Part shown: positions 1 through 8,376 of the stretch, piece by piece
How positions within the stretch are numbered: position 1 is the first letter of the stretch
Layout: each line of letters begins with the position of its first letter
Assembly (NCBI GenBank): GCA_963714205.1
Contig: CAVQNQ010000004.1
Span: 868,001 to 932,000 of the forward strand
Direction of reading: 5' to 3'
DNA from: CAVQNQ01 sp963714205
Lineage (GTDB): Bacteria; Acidobacteriota; Terriglobia; Bryobacterales; Bryobacteraceae
Length of the DNA: 64,000 bases
Translations under genes and position numbers: made by a program
The notes under the pieces: generated by a model
Told to the model about the DNA's origin: nothing
Databases searched by the model: none
What the model saw: only the letters and a program-made list of their open reading frames with translations

Positions 1-537
1 AGGTTTCTAATAATGAGGTTACGAACAACTTGCAGTGCCAGAACAACACATCGATCACGGGTGGGGGGAACACGGCCGGACAAAAGCGGGGGCAGTGCTC
101 AACCTTCTAGCTCCACCGTTTCATGTGCTGGTTGAAGACGCCATGCAATCGTCAATGAGATGCAAGCGAGACGACGCGACATTTCGATCCCCACCGCTGC
201 AAACACTGAGTACCAAGAGCTGCAGTAGAATCGGGTCTTCGGAGTCCTGCACCTCGTCATTCTGTTCTAAGCTGCTTTCGTAAACGGATCGCCTGGGTGA
301 CGCTGGGGATACCGGTTCGAAACTCGCGTCGATTTCCCGCGCGCCTCGTTACAGTCCGGTGAGAATTCGGCGAACTGCGGCTCCGGTTCGAAGCTGGCCA
401 ATCCTGCCGCCCATCTTTCCGCAAGGTAGCGAGCGAACCAATACATTTCAGGGCTGAAATGTTTCGGCAAACGATCACAGATTTGCCGCCGAATTGTAAC
501 CGGCTCCGGATGAAGCTGGGGGTGACGGGGAGGTCGC
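1..537. other. left edge, no convincing gene
   Basis: I see no recognisable gene here. Short open frames exist on both strands, including a 119-codon minus-strand frame that runs into the start of the next gene, but none shows a family motif, a signal peptide or a good ribosome binding site. The last 15 bases carry the GGGGAGG ribosome binding site of the PHP-domain gene that follows. The promoter of that gene probably lies here, but I cannot pick out a convincing one. Confidence 0.5.
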
Positions 538-1650
538 ATGCGCGAAAGCACCATCCAGTTTGCGTGGCGCGAGCCGCGTTCCGCCGAAGGGTTCCGCTCG
601 GGAGTCAGCCTCCACGGGCACACCATGCATTCACAGGAGTGCCTCTCGTTCCTGCCGCGCTATCTGCATAGCGTTCCGGGGATTTCGCAAATCGCGAGCT
701 ATTACGAACGCGCTCCGCGGAGCGTCGATTTCGGGCGCGCCTGGTGGACGCCTCCGCTGTCGCCCGCGTCGGCGTTGCGCCTGGAGCGCGACCAGATTGC
801 GGGCCTGGGTCTGCGCCCGATGGTTTCGCTTACCGATCACGACGATATCGAAGCCGGCCTCGCGCTGGGCGTCACGTCCGACCCGCGCGAAACGCCGGTT
901 TCAGTCGAATGGACGGTCCCCTATGAGCGCACTTTCTTTCACTTGGGCGTGCATAACATCCCCCGCTCCAGGGCGCGCGACTGGCTGGCCGCCATGGCCG
1001 GGTACACCGCCCAGCCACGGGAAGGCGCGCTACCCGGCATTCTGGACGAGTTCGCGAGCGATCCCGGCGTGCTGATTGTTCTGAACCACCCGTTCTGGCT
1101 CGAAGAGGGTGTGGTCGAGGAGGATCACTGCCGCGCGCTGGAGTTGGTGCTGCGCGAGTGCATCGGCTGGATCGACGCCTTCGAGCTGAACGCCACGCGC
1201 CCCTGGAAGGAGAACGCCGCCACCATCGAGCTGGCGCGCGCGCACGGGCGGCCGGCGATCTCGGGCGGCGACCGGCACGCCTGCGAGCCCAGCGCCTGCA
1301 TCAATCTCACCGATGCCCGCAGCTTCGCGGAATTCGTCTCCGAAATTCATGCCGGCCGCAGCTCGGTTCTGTTCCTCCCCCACTACCGCGAGCCCCTGGC
1401 GCAGCGAATCCTGGAGGCCACCCGCGATATCCTGCGCACCTACCCGGAGTATCCCGGCCGCGAGCGCTGGGTGGACCGGGTCTTCTACCGCTCGGAGGAT
1501 GGCGTGGCGCGGACCCTCGCCCAAATCTGGCGGGGCCGCGAGCCCCAATGGCTGGCCGGCGCCGCGGCCGCGGTCCAATTTCTGGCCGGAAGCCGCTTCC
1601 GCCAGGCCTTGCGCCTGCTTCTTTCGGCGCGCGGGGAGCTGCATCCGTGA
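538..1650 (+). CDS. PHP-domain metal-dependent phosphoesterase
   Basis: A 370-residue protein with the hallmarks of the polymerase-and-histidinol-phosphatase (PHP) fold. HGHTMHS near residues 26-32 is the first metal-binding H-x-H motif, TDHD at 99-102 is the second, NHPFW near 185 supplies the middle His, and SGGDRHA near 245 the closing Asp/His pair. The family hydrolyses phosphoesters with a trinuclear metal centre; the substrate cannot be told. No signal peptide is seen, so it is probably cytoplasmic. The ATG is preceded by GGGGAGG at good spacing. Its TGA overlaps the GTG of the DUF2062 gene (GTGA), which suggests translational coupling. The residues after about 300 are not typical PHP sequence and may be a lineage-specific tail. 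Confidence 0.8.
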   Translation: MRESTIQFAWREPRSAEGFRSGVSLHGHTMHSQECLSFLPRYLHSVPGISQIASYYERAPRSVDFGRAWWTPPLSPASALRLERDQIAGLGLRPMVSLTDHDDIEAGLALGVTSDPRETPVSVEWTVPYERTFFHLGVHNIPRSRARDWLAAMAGYTAQPREGALPGILDEFASDPGVLIVLNHPFWLEEGVVEEDHCRALELVLRECIGWIDAFELNATRPWKENAATIELARAHGRPAISGGDRHACEPSACINLTDARSFAEFVSEIHAGRSSVLFLPHYREPLAQRILEATRDILRTYPEYPGRERWVDRVFYRSEDGVARTLAQIWRGREPQWLAGAAAAVQFLAGSRFRQALRLLLSARGELHP

Positions 1651-2171
1651 GGGCGCTGGCGGCGCGGCTGCGGGCCTCGGTGGAAGGTCTGGCGCCCGAA
1701 CGGATTGCGCTCCTGCTCTCGGTGGGCCTGGTGCTGGGGGTTTTTCCCATCGCGGGATGTCCCACCGTGCTCTGCCTGCTGGCCGCCCTCGGACTCCGTC
1801 TCAACGCGACGGCGCTTCAGGCGCTGAACAATCTTTCCTCGCCGCTCCAACTCGCCTTGCTGCTGCCTTTGAATCAGGCCGGAGTATGCCTCTGCGGAGG
1901 AGCCTTGCCTTCCGGCGGCTCGGCAGCCGACAGGATCGGTATAGCGGCACTGCACGCCATCGCGGGGTGGGGGTGCATCTGTGTTCCGGCCGGCGTCCTC
2001 TTGTACTTTGGCCTGATTCTGGCGCTGAAACGGCAGCGCGCGGCGCGGCCCAGCGTTCGCTACTCCCGCTCGGCATCCGCTTCCCGTCCCTGCGCGCGCA
2101 GAGCCAGGCCGAGCTTCCGGTGGGCGTCCGCGGCGGTGGGTTCGTTGCCTTCGGGCTCTTGCGCCAGGTAA
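1647..2171 (+). CDS. DUF2062-type small membrane protein
   Basis: 174 residues from a GTG that overlaps the upstream stop as GTGA. The N-terminal half is hydrophobic and has DUF2062 features: a short amphipathic lead, the helix LLLSVGLVLGVFPIAGCPT, a second helix, then LNNLSSPLQLALLLPLNQAG. DUF2062 proteins are small inner-membrane proteins of unknown biochemical role, often next to glycosyltransferases or lipid enzymes. The last 45 or so residues are Arg/Ser-rich and lie over the 3' end of the convergent TPR gene, so the two genes overlap by about 110 bases. That tail looks like read-through to the first available stop and may have no function of its own. Confidence 0.65.
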   Translation: MRALAARLRASVEGLAPERIALLLSVGLVLGVFPIAGCPTVLCLLAALGLRLNATALQALNNLSSPLQLALLLPLNQAGVCLCGGALPSGGSAADRIGIAALHAIAGWGCICVPAGVLLYFGLILALKRQRAARPSVRYSRSASASRPCARRARPSFRWASAAVGSLPSGSCAR

Positions 2172-3049
2172 GCGTGCAGGTAGCGCTCGGCGCGAGCCGG
2201 TTCGCGTCCGCTCGAGAGCAGTCGCTCCGCCGCGCGGTAGTATGGCGCGGCATCGTCCGGGACCGCCTGAACGGAGGACGACAGCGCCGCGTCTAACGCG
2301 TTCCAGTTGGCGCGATCGGCATAGCTTTCCGCCAGGACGCAGTATGCTTCGGCACGCCCGCTATCCAAACCGAGAGCGCTCCTGCCCAGAGCTTCCGCCG
2401 CCGCATCGTCCCGGTATTCGGGCGCGAGATAGAAGCGCGCCAGGGCCATCTGTGCCTTATAAGAAGGCGGGCGAACCTCGGAGGCGCGGCGCAGCATGGC
2501 TTCGGTTCGCGCCGCGTCCTTCCGGATTTCCGCGATTTGCGCGCTGGCCAGAAAGCCCGCGGACGCATCGATGGCCGCGATTTGGCGCGCCACGCCCTCG
2601 GCCCTGTTCGTGTCGCCGCCCAAGATGGCGGGCGCCATAAGGTAGAACTCGACGAGATCGTCGAGCGCCTGAGCGTCGCGCGGGTCGAGACTCAAGGCCA
2701 CGTCGATCTCCTTGCGAAAGCGCCTCGCCAGGAGCGCCTGCTGAAAGAGGTTGGCGCGCTGCGCCATCACGCCCTGAACCTCCGCGAGTTGCCTGTGGTA
2801 GCGGGCCACCCCTCCATTCAAACGGACCGCTCTTTCGGCCAGTTCCAGTGGAGCCGTTCGATCCCCAAACGCGGCGCGGATCTGCGACATGAGGTAGATC
2901 GCCTCGGGTTCATCCGGCGCTGCGCGCAGCCGTTGCTCCACCAGGGAGCGAGCGCGCTTCCAGTGCCCCGCCTCGATCAGTTTCTCGGCCGTGGCCTCCT
3001 GTGCCAGGCACAGCGATGCCGCGGCTAGGATGGACAGAATTGTCCTCAC
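2060..3049 (-). CDS. exported TPR-repeat protein
   Basis: About 329 residues if read from the GTG that places a signal peptide (RTILSILAAASLCLAQ) at the N-terminus. An upstream ATG at 3112 is possible, but its extra 21 residues are polar and Cys/Ser-rich and would bury the signal sequence. The mature part is a run of helical pairs with tetratricopeptide spacing (GHWKRARSLVEQRL, PDEPEAIYLMSQIR, later DAHRKLGLALRAQGR). TPR arrays bind other proteins, and nothing here reveals a partner. It is convergent with, and overlaps, the DUF2062 gene, and is divergent from the sensor kinase with a short gap, so the two probably have back-to-back promoters. Confidence 0.7.
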   Translation of the reverse strand: MRTILSILAAASLCLAQEATAEKLIEAGHWKRARSLVEQRLRAAPDEPEAIYLMSQIRAAFGDRTAPLELAERAVRLNGGVARYHRQLAEVQGVMAQRANLFQQALLARRFRKEIDVALSLDPRDAQALDDLVEFYLMAPAILGGDTNRAEGVARQIAAIDASAGFLASAQIAEIRKDAARTEAMLRRASEVRPPSYKAQMALARFYLAPEYRDDAAAEALGRSALGLDSGRAEAYCVLAESYADRANWNALDAALSSSVQAVPDDAAPYYRAAERLLSSGREPARAERYLHAYLAQEPEGNEPTAADAHRKLGLALRAQGREADAERE

Positions 3050-3207
3050 ATTTGAGCATGACCGTGACACGGTTTCAGACGGGTAACAACGCGTTGAATT
3101 TTTGCGCAGCACACAAGGGGGACCTTTGCTCCGTGCCGTGGATCGGTCGAGACGCTCATGCCGACGAGCTTTAATTCAGATGACAGGCACGCGGCAAACG
3201 TCTCATT

Positions 3208-4653
3208 ATGATCTGGGATAGTAAAGCTATATACTATTGCAGAAATGGAAATTCCGGCTCCTCGCCTGATGGCCCGCGCCTGCCAGATGTCGCGGCGCAG
3301 GGACTCTGGCATGTTACCAGACAAACTGTGTTTGGCGTCATCGGCATAGCCTTGATCACCTTTGCCGCAGTCGAGCTCCAACTCCAGAGGTTCGAGCCGT
3401 CGGCCGGTGTCGGACCGGGGACGATCTCCCTTCTTTATCTGATCGTCATCGTGTTCGTGTCCCTCAGGAGCGGCTTTGTTTCTTCGGTTGCAGTCTCCCT
3501 GATAGCGGCCTTCTGCTTGAACTATTTCCTTCTTCCGTTGTTCCAGGCGTTAAAGGTGAGGAATCCGCTGGGCATTGTGGCGACCGCTGCTTTCTTAATC
3601 ACCGCTTGGGTGATTAGCGGAATGGTTGCCCAGCTTCGGGCGCGGCATGCTCTGCTGGACGTGTTATTCGAACATGGTCCGCAAGCCAACGTTCTGGTGG
3701 ATCTGAACAGTGGCCACGTGGTCTGCGTAAACCGGGAGTTCACTCGGATCTTTGGCTACAGTGCGCAAGAGGCTCGAGGCCGCCTGCTTAACGAACTGAT
3801 TGTACCCGACGAATACCAAGACGAATTCCAGAGCCACGTGGAACGGGTGCTGCACGGGCAGCGAGTGGAGGCGGAAACGGTTAGTTGCCGCAAAGGTGGC
3901 AGCCGGCTGCAGGTTCTGGCGGTCAGCGTGCCCGTATTTGTCCGGCGTAAGAAGATTGCCGCATACGCCATGTACCGGGACATCACCGAACGCAAAAAGG
4001 CGGAGGCGGCGTTGCGCACTCTCTCCGGCCGCCTTTTGAGAATGGAGGACGAATGGCGGCGGCGCCTGGCGCGCGAGCTTCACGACACTACCGCGCAGTT
4101 GCTCGCCGCCCTCTCGATGAACCTCTCCGTGGTGAGCGAATCCGCCGATCTCCTCAGCCCGCCAGCGCAAACGGCTATAGCCGAAGCCGTCACTCTGGCA
4201 GACCAGTGTCTGCAGGAGGTTCGCACCATTTCTTACCTGCTTCACCCGCATGAACTCGATGAGTTGGGGTTGGAACCAGCGCTTTCCCGGTATATCGATG
4301 GCTTCATCCAGCGCAGCGGAATATCGGTAGAGGTCGAAGTTTCGCCGGATCTTGGCCGCCTGCCACAAGATGTGGAGACGACGGTCTTTCGCGTCTTACA
4401 GGAATGCCTGACGAACATTCACCGTCACTCCGGCAGCAGCTCTGCGCGGGTGCGCCTCATTCGCGGCCCGTCAAACCTGGTTTTGGAAGTAGAGGATGCG
4501 GGGCTTGGTATTCGCGGCGACGCCCCTTCGGGCGTTGGCATTGCCAGCATGCGAGAACGCGTACAGGAACTGAATGGCCGCTTGGAAATCGTTTCGCACC
4601 CTGGTGGTACTACCGTCAAAGCAACGATCCCGCTTTCCATGGGTTCCGCATGA
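3208..4653 (+). CDS. membrane PAS sensor histidine kinase (NarL-system, DUF4118 type)
   Basis: 481 residues. Several hydrophobic segments in the first 140 residues resemble the four-helix DUF4118 module of KdpD-like kinases. A PAS domain follows (about 145-260, ending in the PAC-like MYRDITERKKAEA), then a HisKA_3 dimerisation domain with the phospho-acceptor motif ELHDTTAQ (near 292), and an HATPase_c domain with NIHRHS as N-box and VEDAGLGI as G1. It should autophosphorylate and pass phosphate to a NarL/FixJ-type regulator. The regulator gene follows immediately with ATGA overlap, so the pair is co-translated. The N-terminus is uncertain: a TATATACT motif at 3228 lies inside the called start, and a GTG at 3328, just before the first membrane helix, is an alternative. 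Confidence 0.85.
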   Translation: MIWDSKAIYYCRNGNSGSSPDGPRLPDVAAQGLWHVTRQTVFGVIGIALITFAAVELQLQRFEPSAGVGPGTISLLYLIVIVFVSLRSGFVSSVAVSLIAAFCLNYFLLPLFQALKVRNPLGIVATAAFLITAWVISGMVAQLRARHALLDVLFEHGPQANVLVDLNSGHVVCVNREFTRIFGYSAQEARGRLLNELIVPDEYQDEFQSHVERVLHGQRVEAETVSCRKGGSRLQVLAVSVPVFVRRKKIAAYAMYRDITERKKAEAALRTLSGRLLRMEDEWRRRLARELHDTTAQLLAALSMNLSVVSESADLLSPPAQTAIAEAVTLADQCLQEVRTISYLLHPHELDELGLEPALSRYIDGFIQRSGISVEVEVSPDLGRLPQDVETTVFRVLQECLTNIHRHSGSSSARVRLIRGPSNLVLEVEDAGLGIRGDAPSGVGIASMRERVQELNGRLEIVSHPGGTTVKATIPLSMGSA

Positions 4654-5295
4654 AACCGTTATCCATTCTGATCGCCGACGATCACGAAGTGGTTCGCCGG
4701 GGGATTCGCGCGCTCCTGGAAGCTCGGCCGGGGTGGAAGATTTGCGGTGAGGCGGCATCCGGGCGCGCGGCTGTCGAAAAGGTCAAGACGCTCCGCCCGG
4801 ATCTGGTGCTGCTGGATCTCACCATGCCGGAGATGGATGGGCTGGAAGCAATTCAAAAACTTCTGGAAGCCCGCCCCGGTACCAAGATCCTGGTGCTCAC
4901 CATGAACGACTCTGGAGAGATGGCTAGTAAGGTCCTGGCGGCGGGAGCCAGCGGCCTGGTGTTGAAATCGGAAGCCGCCCGCGACCTGGTGAGAGCAGTT
5001 CAAACCGTCGAAAAGGACCAGCCCTTTCTGTCACCTGCCGTCACCAGGCTGATCATCGGCCATCTGGCAAAGACGAGCGCGCCAGGACCATCTCCCAACA
5101 ATGTCACGCCGCGAGAGGCTCGAGGTTCTGAAGTTACTGGCGCTGGGGCAGAGTAATAAAGAAGTCGCCGCGGCCCTCGGCATCAGCACAAAAACAGTGG
5201 ATGCACACCGCTCCAACATCATGCGGAAACTCAGTTTGCGCACATTCAGCGATTTGATTCAGTTTGCCATTCGGCACAAAATCATCAACCTCTAG
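4650..5295 (+). pseudogene. NarL/FixJ-family response regulator, one-base frameshift
   Basis: Starts at the ATG overlapping the kinase stop. The receiver domain is complete: IADDH acidic pocket, phospho-acceptor Asp in LVLLDLTMPEMDG, Thr in VLTMN, Lys in LVLKSE. The frame then closes at 5156, while a perfect LuxR-type helix-turn-helix (LLALGQSNKEVAAALG, TVDAHRSNIMRKL) continues in the +1 frame to 5295. Removing one G from the GG at 5117-5118 restores the canonical TPRELEVLKLLALG and gives one 214-residue protein, the usual family length. The HTH is well conserved, so either the lesion is recent or it is a sequencing error. If real, it yields a receiver-only protein and silences the output of this two-component system. 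Confidence 0.8.
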
Positions 5296-5310
5296 AAGCG
5301 GCGTCGGGCA

Positions 5311-5327
5311 GTAGGAAATACTCCTAC
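5311..5327. promoter_or_regulatory. inverted repeat GTAGGA-N5-TCCTAC, possible operator
   Basis: A perfect 6-base inverted repeat with a 5-base AT-rich spacer lies 15 bases after the end of the regulator and about 270 bases before the hybrid kinase. It is followed by ACGTAAATA. The layout resembles the short dyads bound by NarL-type regulators, and a loosely related AATACTGACAGT element lies at about 9797-9808 upstream of the porin operon. Binding by either regulator is inference. A weak stem-loop is the alternative. Confidence 0.35.
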
Positions 5328-5595
5328 GTAAATAGCCTATAGCCGCCTCGAGAGGTTTGCCTACGGAACCATTCCAATTGAGGCCTTTGCGCAGGGGCTT
5401 GTAGTCTTAAACAGTATTGCCCGATGTCCTGGTTATGCAAGGGCCGCCGCGAGATATTGCCGTGGAGGCACTGGAGATCAAGGATGCTCCCGCACGAGCG
5501 CGATTCCCCCACGGGTGCTTTCAGTGGCCAGATGTGCAGCCCTTTGGGAGGAAGGTCATAGGACCGAGAATCGTGGGCGAATGGAAGCCAGATTC

Positions 5596-8256
5596 ATGGC
5601 CAATGACAAGCCTCTGACTCCCAACAAGCTGCTTGCTCTCGCCGCGCTATTGAAAAACGCGCTCTCGATCGAACAAGATCTGGCCGGCCGGCTTTCCCAA
5701 CATCCCAAGGAGAAATCCCTGCTGAAACAGCATAAGGAATATCAACGACTTGTGGCGCAACTGACCGGCGAGATGGACAGATCTCTGGACATCTGTCTGG
5801 CAGGGATCAAAGCCGCTGTTGGGCCCGACGACTGCGAGGCCCTGTTCGCAAATCGGCCGCCCAACGCCACAACCGTGGAGGCTACTGACCCGGCGGCTCA
5901 CGAAATCGCTCTCGGCATCGAACGCAACCGTGCTAACGAAGCACTGCGCGAGCGTGAAGAACACATCCGGCTCCTGCTCGATTCCACAGCCGAGGCGATC
6001 TATGGGATTGACCTGCGAGGTTGTTGCACGTTCGCCAACGCGGCGTGTGCCCGGCTCTTGGGCTATGAGGATCCTAGCCGACTCTTGGGCCGCAACATGC
6101 ACGACGTGCTCCACCATACCCGGAAAGACGGGTCTCCGTATCCCATGGAGGAGTCCAGGATTTTCCGAGCGTTTCTGCAGAACCAGATCGCTCATGTCGA
6201 CGACGAAGTTCTGTGGCGGGCAGATGGCTGCAGCTTCCCAGCCGAGTACTGGTGCCATCCGATCTGCCGCGACGGGCAGGTGGTCGGCTGCGTGGTCACT
6301 TTTCTTGACATCACGGAACGCAGACAATTGGAGGATCAGTTCCGCCGGGCCCAGCAGCGGCTGAGCGATGTGGTCGCCTCCAGCCCGGCTGTCCTCTTCA
6401 CGTTGGCGATCGAGGAAGATCAGGTTCGCAATGTCAGTTGGGCCAGCGACAACCTGCGGGAGATGCTCGGGTATTCGCGGGAAGTCGCCATCGGTCCGGA
6501 CTGGTGGCCGGCTCACGTCCATCCGGAGGACCTGGAAAGGGTCAGAACGCAGCTCAACGCGGACCTGTTCACTCGCGGCCGCAGTACGCAAGAGCATCGC
6601 TTCCGGCGCGGGGACGGCAGCTACTGCTGGACCAGGTGCGACATGCGGCTGCTCCGCGACGAGACCGGCCGGCCGTCGGAAGTCGTCGGCGCATTGTCGG
6701 ACATCACCGAGCGAAAGCGAGCCGAGGAAGACCAGTCTAAGCTTCAGGCCCAGTTCCAGCAAGCCCAGAAGTTGGAGAGCGTCGGCAGGCTGGCTGGAGG
6801 CGTTGCACACGACTTCAACAACCTGCTCACAGTCATCAATGGGTATAGCGAACTGTTACTCAAAAAGCTGACACCAGGCGATCCCATACACCAGAGTGTT
6901 ACTGAGATCAGAAGAGCGGGACAACGTGCCGAAGATCTGACCCGGGAACTGTTGCTGCTCAGCCGGAAACAGATTACACAGGCAAGAAAGGTGAATCTGA
7001 ACGATATCATCAGCGAGGTCGAGAAAATGCTGGCGAGGGTGATCGGAGAAGATATCCGGCTGGAATCCGTTCTGAGCCCCGCGCTGGGGTACGTGCTGGC
7101 GGATCCCGGACAATTACACCAGGTCCTCATGAACTTGGCGGTCAACGCGCGCGATGCCATGCCGGGCGGCGGAAGGCTGTTGATCGAAACCAGAAATGTC
7201 GACTTGGACGATAGCTTCGCGGAGCAATGCCCTGCCACGAAACCCGGCCCCTATGTGCAACTCAAGGTTAGCGACACCGGTATGGGCATGACACAAGACG
7301 TCATGTGCCACCTTTTCGAGCCGTTCTTCACCACCAAGAGGCCCGGGGAAGGGACAGGTTTGGGCCTGGCAACCGTGTACGGCGTCGTCAAACAAAGCGG
7401 CGGATCGATCCGGGTTTCGAGCGAACTGGGAGAAGGTACGGCGTTCGCCATCTGTTTTCCACGGATCGATCCCGGGTTTGACCTGCCGCCGGAGCCCGAG
7501 GCGGCGCCGGCATCGTTGCGCGGGACGGAAACGGTTCTCGTCGTGGAAGACCAGGAACAACTCCGCAGGATGGCTGGATACGTACTCCGGAGTTATGGAT
7601 ATCGGGTACTGGAAGCCGCCAACCCGTGGGAGGCGTTGCTGTATGCCGAACGTTATGCCAGTCTGATTCACCTGCTGCTGACTGACATTGTCATGCCGGG
7701 AATGGCGGGACCCGAACTGGCTATCCGCATTAAACCATTGCGGCCGTCCATGGAAGTCATTTTTATGTCGGGCTATCCCGGGCGCATAACCGCCGATCGT
7801 GAAATCCCGGGATTGGCCGCCTCTTACCTTCCGAAGCCCTTTTCCCCCGAGGAACTGGCGACCAAAGTGAGGGAAGTGCTTGGCGCACCCCGCTCGGCGG
7901 GCACCGTTCTGGTAGTGGATGATGAGCCGGGCATCCGCAACCTTCTGCGGAAGGTCCTGACCGGTGTGGGTTATCGGGTATTGGAGGCGGAGAACGGCAG
8001 ACAAGCGATCCAACGGATCATGGGTTCCGACGTCGATTTGGTGATCATGGACCTGGTGATGCCGGAACAGGAGGGAATCGAAACCATACAGATCATGCGC
8101 CGGGCGCTGCCTAAACTAAAGATTATTGCGATGTCCGGCCGATTTACAGGCTCACTGCTGCGTGTGGCGAACTTCCTCGGCGCCCAGGCTTCGCTCGCCA
8201 AGCCCATCGAGCCGGATGAGTTGTTGGACGCTGTCGCGCGCGTGATGGCAGGTTAG
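5596..8256 (+). CDS. hybrid sensor histidine kinase with two PAS and two receiver domains
   Basis: 886 residues from the ATG at 5596, which has GGAAG eight bases upstream; an ATG at 5581 and a GTG at 5515 are in-frame alternatives. Order: N-terminal helical stretch; PAS (about 120-260) with PAC end FLDITERRQLE; second PAS (about 270-400) ending ALSDITERKRAEE; HisKA with VAHDFNNLLTVINGY; HATPase_c with VNARDAMPGGG, DTGMGM and GTGLGLATVYG; receiver 1 (VLVVEDQEQ, Asp in LLTDIVMPGM, Lys in YLPKPF); receiver 2 (VLVVDDEPG, Asp in VIMDLVMPE, Lys in SLAKPIEP). No membrane segments, so it senses a cytoplasmic or diffusible cue through the PAS domains. Both receivers look phosphorylatable. It probably works with the neighbouring LuxR-type regulators. 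Confidence 0.88.
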   Translation: MANDKPLTPNKLLALAALLKNALSIEQDLAGRLSQHPKEKSLLKQHKEYQRLVAQLTGEMDRSLDICLAGIKAAVGPDDCEALFANRPPNATTVEATDPAAHEIALGIERNRANEALREREEHIRLLLDSTAEAIYGIDLRGCCTFANAACARLLGYEDPSRLLGRNMHDVLHHTRKDGSPYPMEESRIFRAFLQNQIAHVDDEVLWRADGCSFPAEYWCHPICRDGQVVGCVVTFLDITERRQLEDQFRRAQQRLSDVVASSPAVLFTLAIEEDQVRNVSWASDNLREMLGYSREVAIGPDWWPAHVHPEDLERVRTQLNADLFTRGRSTQEHRFRRGDGSYCWTRCDMRLLRDETGRPSEVVGALSDITERKRAEEDQSKLQAQFQQAQKLESVGRLAGGVAHDFNNLLTVINGYSELLLKKLTPGDPIHQSVTEIRRAGQRAEDLTRELLLLSRKQITQARKVNLNDIISEVEKMLARVIGEDIRLESVLSPALGYVLADPGQLHQVLMNLAVNARDAMPGGGRLLIETRNVDLDDSFAEQCPATKPGPYVQLKVSDTGMGMTQDVMCHLFEPFFTTKRPGEGTGLGLATVYGVVKQSGGSIRVSSELGEGTAFAICFPRIDPGFDLPPEPEAAPASLRGTETVLVVEDQEQLRRMAGYVLRSYGYRVLEAANPWEALLYAERYASLIHLLLTDIVMPGMAGPELAIRIKPLRPSMEVIFMSGYPGRITADREIPGLAASYLPKPFSPEELATKVREVLGAPRSAGTVLVVDDEPGIRNLLRKVLTGVGYRVLEAENGRQAIQRIMGSDVDLVIMDLVMPEQEGIETIQIMRRALPKLKIIAMSGRFTGSLLRVANFLGAQASLAKPIEPDELLDAVARVMAG

Positions 8257-8259
8257 CGG

Positions 8260-8376
8260 ATGCCACCTCACTACAAAGATATCGCGTTACGCGTCCTCGA
8301 GGAAATGCCCGCCCGCGATCGGGAGGATCTCATTCGATTTTGCGGCACGGAGCAGCCAGCGTTGGTAAAACCGTGA
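8260..8376 (+). CDS. possible 38-residue coupled small protein
   Basis: A 38-codon frame begins three bases after the hybrid kinase stop and ends with a TGA overlapping the GTG of the next regulator (GTGA). The product is charged and helical-looking (YKDIALRVLEEMPARDRED) and has no membrane segment or known motif. Tight coupling at both ends favours translation, possibly only to couple the kinase and regulator genes. No homolog is recognised, and a chance frame is quite possible. Confidence 0.3.
   Translation: MPPHYKDIALRVLEEMPARDREDLIRFCGTEQPALVKP

Noticed and set aside
267..626. 119-codon minus-strand frame at the left edge
   Set aside because: It overlaps the well-supported start of the PHP gene and shows no family motif.
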